Shown here: positions 23,640 to 26,923 of the stretch, piece by piece
Numbering within the stretch: the first letter of the stretch is position 1
Layout of the letters: every line of letters begins with the position of its first letter
NCBI GenBank assembly: GCA_026391515.1
Contig: JAPLEC010000306.1
Coordinates: forward strand, 1 to 26,923
From: Bacteroidia bacterium
Lineage (GTDB): Bacteria; Bacteroidota; Bacteroidia; Bacteroidales; VadinHA17
Direction: 5' to 3'
DNA: 26,923 bases
Position numbers and translations under genes: made by a program
Notes under the pieces: generated by a model
Database searches by the model: none
Told to the model about the DNA's origin: nothing
The model's input: only the letters and a program-made list of their open reading frames with translations

Positions 23640-23668
23640 GCTGGCACGGATTATAAATCCGCGCCAGC
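23640..23668. repeat. REP-like palindrome after gltD
   Basis: GCTGGC-A-CGGATT, loop ATA, then AATCCG-C-GCCAGC: two six-base stems separated by a single A/C mismatch. The same architecture, with the mismatch in the same place, occurs in the cluster at 25682-25824, which marks it as a member of one repeat family. It may also act as the gltD terminator or 3'-end stabiliser. Confidence 0.8.
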
Positions 23669-23697
23669 AATTTTGTTAATTAAACAGAGCAAAAATA

Positions 23698-25560
23698 TTA
23701 CCTTGTTTCGTTATCAGCCAATCCACGAAGATCTTTTGCAGTGGCTATCAGCCTGATCATTTCAGATCTGTAACCATCTTCATCTTCACCTTTTGCAGAT
23801 CTTGCAAGTTTTGCAGCAGAATCAAGAGTTGAGGTCCCTTTGAATTCCGACTCTCTTAATATCATCCCGAATTCTATGACTGCAGCAGCAAACCTCAGAT
23901 TATCAGAAGCTTCTTCAATAATATCAGCATTACCTCTGACAGGCTTTTCAAGCAGCATGCTGGTTGAACCATCAGGTTTTTTATAACGTACTTTAATAGT
24001 TAATAATTCATCGGAATAACTTTCTTCACTGACATTACTGCGTGATTGTTGGTATTTAAGAGGATCTATTGAAGGGACCTTTTCTCCTGAACCTGTCCGT
24101 ACGATTTCGTATAGTGCTGTTACCATGTGTCCTGAGCCCATCTCACCGGCATCTTTGGTATCGTCATTGAAATCCTCATCATTAAGCAGCCTGTTCTCAT
24201 ATCCAATAAGCCTGTACGATTCAACTTTTGCCGGGTTAAACTCAAGCTGGAACTTCACGTCCTTGGCTATTGTAAAGAGTGTCCCGCCAAATTCACGAAC
24301 CAGAACTCTGCGTGCTTCCTGCAAATTATCAATATATGCATAGTTGCCATTGCCCTTGTCGGCAATTATTTCCATCTTATCATCTTTGTAATTACCCATT
24401 CCAAAACCAAGAACGGTTATAAATACTCCCAATTCACGTTTTTCCTCAACAAGTCTCTCCATGCCTCCATTGCTTGATTCACCAACATTAAAATCACCAT
24501 CAGTAGCAAGGATGATCCTGTTATTTCCACCTTTTACAAAGTTCTTTTCAGCCTCATTATAAGCTAATTTCAAACCTGCACCACCAGCTGTCGATCCACC
24601 AGCTTCAAGGTTGTCTATTGCGCTCATTATAACCTCTTTCTTATTACCGGGAGTTGATTCCAGAACAAGTCCTGCTGCACCTGCATAAACAACTATTGCA
24701 ACATGGTCCTGCGGACGTAATTCATTTACAAGGAGACCGAAAGCTGATTTCAGAAGAGGGAGCTTGTTAGGATCCTCCATTGAGCCGGATACATCGATAA
24801 GGAATACAAGATTTGAAGGAGGAAGTGATGTTTTATCAATGCTCTTTCCGCGCAAACCTACCTGGAGCAACTGATGTTTTCCGTTCCACGGACAAATTGC
24901 CAGTTCGGTGTAAACTGAAAACGGATGTTCGCCATTTGGTTCGGGATAATCATATTTGAAGTAATTGATCATCTCCTCTATTCTGACAGCATCAGCCGGT
25001 GGCAAAGAGCCATTGTTTATAAACCGGCGGATGTTGGTATAAGATGCATTATCCACATCTATTGAGAATGTCGATAATGGATTGTTTTTCACGTTTTTAT
25101 AACCATTCTCATTAATGGAAGCATACCCTTCAGTGTTAAAATTATTGTTATAACGCTGAAAATAAGCCTGATCATAAGCTTTACCTGCCGCATATGATGC
25201 AGGCATCGAAGCTCTTTCTTTCTTGTTTCCGTAAGCCTTAAGTTCCAGGTCTTCCATTAAGACTATTTCCGGACTCATGGTTACATTTATAATGCTCTTG
25301 TCACCAATGTTTTTTTCAAGACTCTGATAACCAATCAGGGAGAAAACAAGCACCTTATCCTGATCTTTAACAGTGATCTTGTAATTACCATTGAAATCAG
25401 TAATGGTTCCGTTAGCTGAACCTTTTACTGATACGCTGACACCAGCCAGGGCCTTACCCTGGTCATCTGAAACCTTTCCGGTAATGTTTCTCGATTCAGT
25501 AAAAGAGATCATTACTGCTGAAAGGATCAGTATTGCGAAAATTTTTAAACTGTTTTTCAT
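23698..25560 (-). CDS. VWA-domain protein with carboxypeptidase-regulatory-like domain (YfbK-type, DUF3520)
   Basis: About 620 aa from the ATG at 25560 (an upstream ATG at 25584 would add eight residues before the signal peptide MKNSLKIFAILIL). Numbered from 25584, the order is as follows: a CarboxypepD_reg-like beta domain (about 33-107, ITGKVSDDQGKALAG); a linker; the vWF_A N-terminal region (about 160-235, FSIDVDNASYTNIRRF and PADAVRIEEMINYF); a VWA domain (about 255-430) with a complete MIDAS (DVSGSM 264-269, Thr332 in GGSTAGG, Asp362 in ATDGDFNVG); and a DUF3520-like C-terminal region. It is exported and probably lipid-free, with a metal-dependent binding site for another protein. Divergent transcription from an ECF sigma factor plus membrane anti-sigma-like gene is a common Bacteroidota arrangement and suggests a shared envelope function. 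Confidence 0.92.
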   Translation of the reverse strand: MKNSLKIFAILILSAVMISFTESRNITGKVSDDQGKALAGVSVSVKGSANGTITDFNGNYKITVKDQDKVLVFSLIGYQSLEKNIGDKSIINVTMSPEIVLMEDLELKAYGNKKERASMPASYAAGKAYDQAYFQRYNNNFNTEGYASINENGYKNVKNNPLSTFSIDVDNASYTNIRRFINNGSLPPADAVRIEEMINYFKYDYPEPNGEHPFSVYTELAICPWNGKHQLLQVGLRGKSIDKTSLPPSNLVFLIDVSGSMEDPNKLPLLKSAFGLLVNELRPQDHVAIVVYAGAAGLVLESTPGNKKEVIMSAIDNLEAGGSTAGGAGLKLAYNEAEKNFVKGGNNRIILATDGDFNVGESSNGGMERLVEEKRELGVFITVLGFGMGNYKDDKMEIIADKGNGNYAYIDNLQEARRVLVREFGGTLFTIAKDVKFQLEFNPAKVESYRLIGYENRLLNDEDFNDDTKDAGEMGSGHMVTALYEIVRTGSGEKVPSIDPLKYQQSRSNVSEESYSDELLTIKVRYKKPDGSTSMLLEKPVRGNADIIEEASDNLRFAAAVIEFGMILRESEFKGTSTLDSAAKLARSAKGEDEDGYRSEMIRLIATAKDLRGLADNETR

Positions 25561-25626
25561 GACATTGAATTTTTGGTTAAACATTTTACCATAGGATGCA
25601 GGGATTTTTCAAATTCCATAAAATCA

Positions 25627-25648
25627 TGAAATATTTTTTTATATTTCA
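25627..25648. repeat. AT-rich inverted repeat in VWA/sigma divergent region
   Basis: TGAAATAT (25627-25634) and ATATTTCA (25641-25648) are perfect arms around six Ts. It could be an operator or the pairing half of a weak hairpin; its composition means chance is possible. Confidence 0.3.
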
Positions 25649-25681
25649 ATTATCTTTAGGGAATAATGACTCAGGACACTA

Positions 25682-25824
25682 CTGGCGCCGATTTGCAATC
25701 GGTGCCCCAAAAATGAATCAAAAGGCACGGATTACAACCGAGCAAATGGCACGGATTACAAATCCGCGCCAGCGGAACTGGGTAACCACTTTTGCGAGCT
25801 CGGCGAAGCCAAATCCGCGCCAGC
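25682..25824. repeat. Cluster of REP-like palindromes upstream of the sigma factor gene
   Basis: Four related units can be seen: GGC-G-CCGATT TGC AATCGG-T-GCC (25684-25706); a decayed copy starting GGCACGGATTACA (25724-25740); GGC-A-CGGATT ACA AATCCG-C-GCC (25748-25770, followed by AGC); and a right half-copy AATCCGCGCCAGC (25812-25824). Together with 23640-23668 they share the GGCaCGGATT...AATCCGcGCC(AGC) core with a conserved mismatch. Such elements are usually moved by REP-associated tyrosine transposases (RAYTs); none is encoded in the window. The last half-copy ends only 14 bases before the sigma factor ATG, so the cluster occupies its 5' region. Confidence 0.8.
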
Positions 25825-25838
25825 TATAAATATTTAGA

Positions 25839-26441
25839 ATGATTTTTAAATTTCACGGAAGAATATCACACCAAAAGTCTGATGAAGAGCTGATTACAGA
25901 ATTCACTTCTTCAGGAGATCTTGATATTCTTGGTGAGGTTTACTCAAAATACATGCATCTTGTCTATGGTGTCTGCCTTAAGTACCTGAAAGAGAGAGAA
26001 GAATCAATGGATGCCGTTATGCAGATATTTGAAAAGCTGATAACTGAAATACCAAAACAAAAGATAGAAAACTTCAGGCCATGGCTTCATGTTGTGACAA
26101 AAAACTATTGTCTGATGCAGCTAAGGTCAAAAAAATCAATTGAAGAAAAGCAAAAAGAGTGGATAATTGATCCGGGAAATTTTATGGAAAACGAATATGA
26201 TCTGCATCCTATTGACAAAGATGAACAGGATATGGAAGAAGCGCTTGCAGATTGTATTGAAAAACTGAAGGATGAGCAGAAAGAATGTATCCGGCAGTTT
26301 TACTACGAGAACAGGTGCTACAACGAGATCGCAAAAAATCTCGGAACGGATGAAAAAAAAGTGAAGAGTCATCTTCAGAATGGAAAAAGAAATCTGAAAC
26401 TTTGTCTTGAAGAAAAAAATGAAAGAAAAAGACAAAAATAA
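25839..26441 (+). CDS. ECF-type RNA polymerase sigma factor
   Basis: The 200-aa protein has sigma region 2 (about residues 31-98: LGEVYSKYMHLVYGVCLKYL, the DAVMQIFEKL core-binding helix, FRPWLHVVTKNYC with the promoter-melting region). After an acidic linker, region 4 follows (about 133-190) with ALADCIEKLKDEQKECIRQFY and the helix-turn-helix CYNEIAKNLGTDEKKVKSHLQNGKRNLK. Its gene overlaps the next one by 23 bases; that product has the form of a membrane anti-sigma protein, so this is probably a regulated alternative sigma factor. The short basic tail (KNERKRQK) is encoded in the overlap. The promoter region contains REP-like repeats. Confidence 0.93.
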   Translation: MIFKFHGRISHQKSDEELITEFTSSGDLDILGEVYSKYMHLVYGVCLKYLKEREESMDAVMQIFEKLITEIPKQKIENFRPWLHVVTKNYCLMQLRSKKSIEEKQKEWIIDPGNFMENEYDLHPIDKDEQDMEEALADCIEKLKDEQKECIRQFYYENRCYNEIAKNLGTDEKKVKSHLQNGKRNLKLCLEEKNERKRQK

Positions 26442-26923
26442 TAAGAAAGAGCTCTCTGATTTTCTGAGGTATTCAGAAGGGAAAATGACAGATAGAGAGA
26501 AGAATACTTTCGAAAGGGAGCTTCAGAAAGATCCTTTTGCAGAAGAAGCTTCTGATGGATTTTCAGGAATATCACCTGAAAATGCAGAAGCCGATATTAA
26601 CCACCTCAGGGAACAGCTTAAGACCAGGATATCACACAGATCCAGAATGGTTTATTTAAGAGTTGCAGCGTCCGTAGCTGTGCTAATGATTTTATCTTCT
26701 GTTTATGTTGTAATTGAAAGGAATAAGTCTTCCAAAGAGATGAGCAGCATTTCGGTTCCAAAAGCTCAGATGAAAATCACTGAACCAGAAAAAATTAAGG
26801 GCCCAGCACCAAAAGATGAGGTACCTGTTGCGGAAAAGAAAGCAGATCAAAAAGCCGAACTTCAGGCCAATGAGATTCTGTCTAAAACAGTTTCAAGAGA
26901 AAAAGGAAAATCTGAAGCAACTA
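26419..26923 (+). CDS. Single-pass membrane anti-sigma-like protein, truncated at the window edge
   Basis: The frame from the ATG at 26419 stays open for 168 codons to the right edge. The N-terminal cytoplasmic part (residues 1-76) has the LSDFLRYSEGKMTDREKNTFERELQKDP pattern (given here in pieces: YSEGKMTDRE, then FERELQKDPFAEEA), typical of Bacteroidota sigma-linked proteins with a short anti-sigma-like segment. One membrane helix follows (about 78-99, RVAASVAVLMILSSVYVVI). The visible periplasmic part is rich in Lys, Pro and Glu, a flexible linker. In relatives a carboxypeptidase-regulatory-like or TonB-like domain follows, but that part is outside the window. It overlaps the sigma factor gene by 23 bases, implying coupled translation, and probably sequesters or tunes that sigma factor, which is inference. 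Confidence 0.8.
   Translation, partial: MKEKDKNNKKELSDFLRYSEGKMTDREKNTFERELQKDPFAEEASDGFSGISPENAEADINHLREQLKTRISHRSRMVYLRVAASVAVLMILSSVYVVIERNKSSKEMSSISVPKAQMKITEPEKIKGPAPKDEVPVAEKKADQKAELQANEILSKTVSREKGKSEAT

Noticed and set aside
25596..25829. Plus-strand frame of 77 codons
   Set aside because: Its sequence is the translation of the REP-like repeats (ARITT/ARITN pattern) and intergenic DNA; no family resemblance.

Overview
The window is AT-rich DNA from a member of the Bacteroidota, probably a free-living or plant-polymer-degrading Bacteroidales/Marinilabiliales-type organism. This rests on gene content (biosynthetic arginine decarboxylase of about 630 aa, Bacteroidota-style VWA protein with a carboxypeptidase-regulatory-like domain beside an ECF sigma factor, LTA-synthase-like sulfatases in an apparent Gram-negative), on the near absence of Shine-Dalgarno sequences, and on promoter-like motifs of the TTTG / TAnnTTTG type. 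No rRNA, tRNA, CRISPR array, phage or intact insertion sequence was seen, and most of the window looks like ordinary chromosome.

Layout. 1-413: no gene recognised. 414-3662 (+): a tight envelope operon of a DUF2007 protein, an LTA-synthase/MdoB-like membrane sulfatase and a class I methyltransferase. 3825-5727 (+): two unrecognised lipoproteins and an isoprenylcysteine-methyltransferase-like membrane protein. 5895-6874 (+): a small outer-membrane beta-barrel protein and a VOC/glyoxalase-fold protein with an unclear start, facing a GlsB/YeaQ-type stress membrane protein (minus, 7005-7256) across a perfect 30-bp palindrome. 7446-8864 (+): a Tat-exported GH28 polygalacturonase-like enzyme. 8939-13624 (-): a second LTA-synthase-like enzyme, a Yip1-family membrane protein and speA. 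13751-14812 (+): GH53 endo-beta-1,4-galactanase, convergent with an M14 metallocarboxypeptidase (14870-16501, minus). 16697-17068: a cold-shock protein and a convergent 34-aa Lys/Ala-rich protein sharing one strong terminator. 17609-23635 (+): gltB-gltD, the ammonia-assimilating glutamate synthase. 23698-25560 (-): VWA-domain protein, divergent from an ECF sigma factor and a truncated membrane anti-sigma-like gene at the right edge (25839-26923).

Functions that fit together: GltBD makes glutamate from glutamine and 2-oxoglutarate, and SpeA makes agmatine for polyamines. The GH28 and GH53 enzymes attack pectin backbone and galactan side chains, but they are separate genes and not a classical SusC/SusD locus. 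The sigma/anti-sigma/VWA group probably forms an envelope-associated regulatory module.

The most interesting non-coding signal is the gltB leader. A 10-bp intrinsic terminator with eight Ts ends five bases before the gltB ATG. A second copy of its 3' arm lies just upstream and can pair with the 5' arm instead, giving mutually exclusive terminator and antiterminator structures. Two short overlapping reading frames run through it and stop exactly at the gltB start. Also notable are REP-like palindromes at 23640-23668 and 25682-25824, the 30-bp palindrome at 6925-6954, and the small basic protein gene at 16964-17068.
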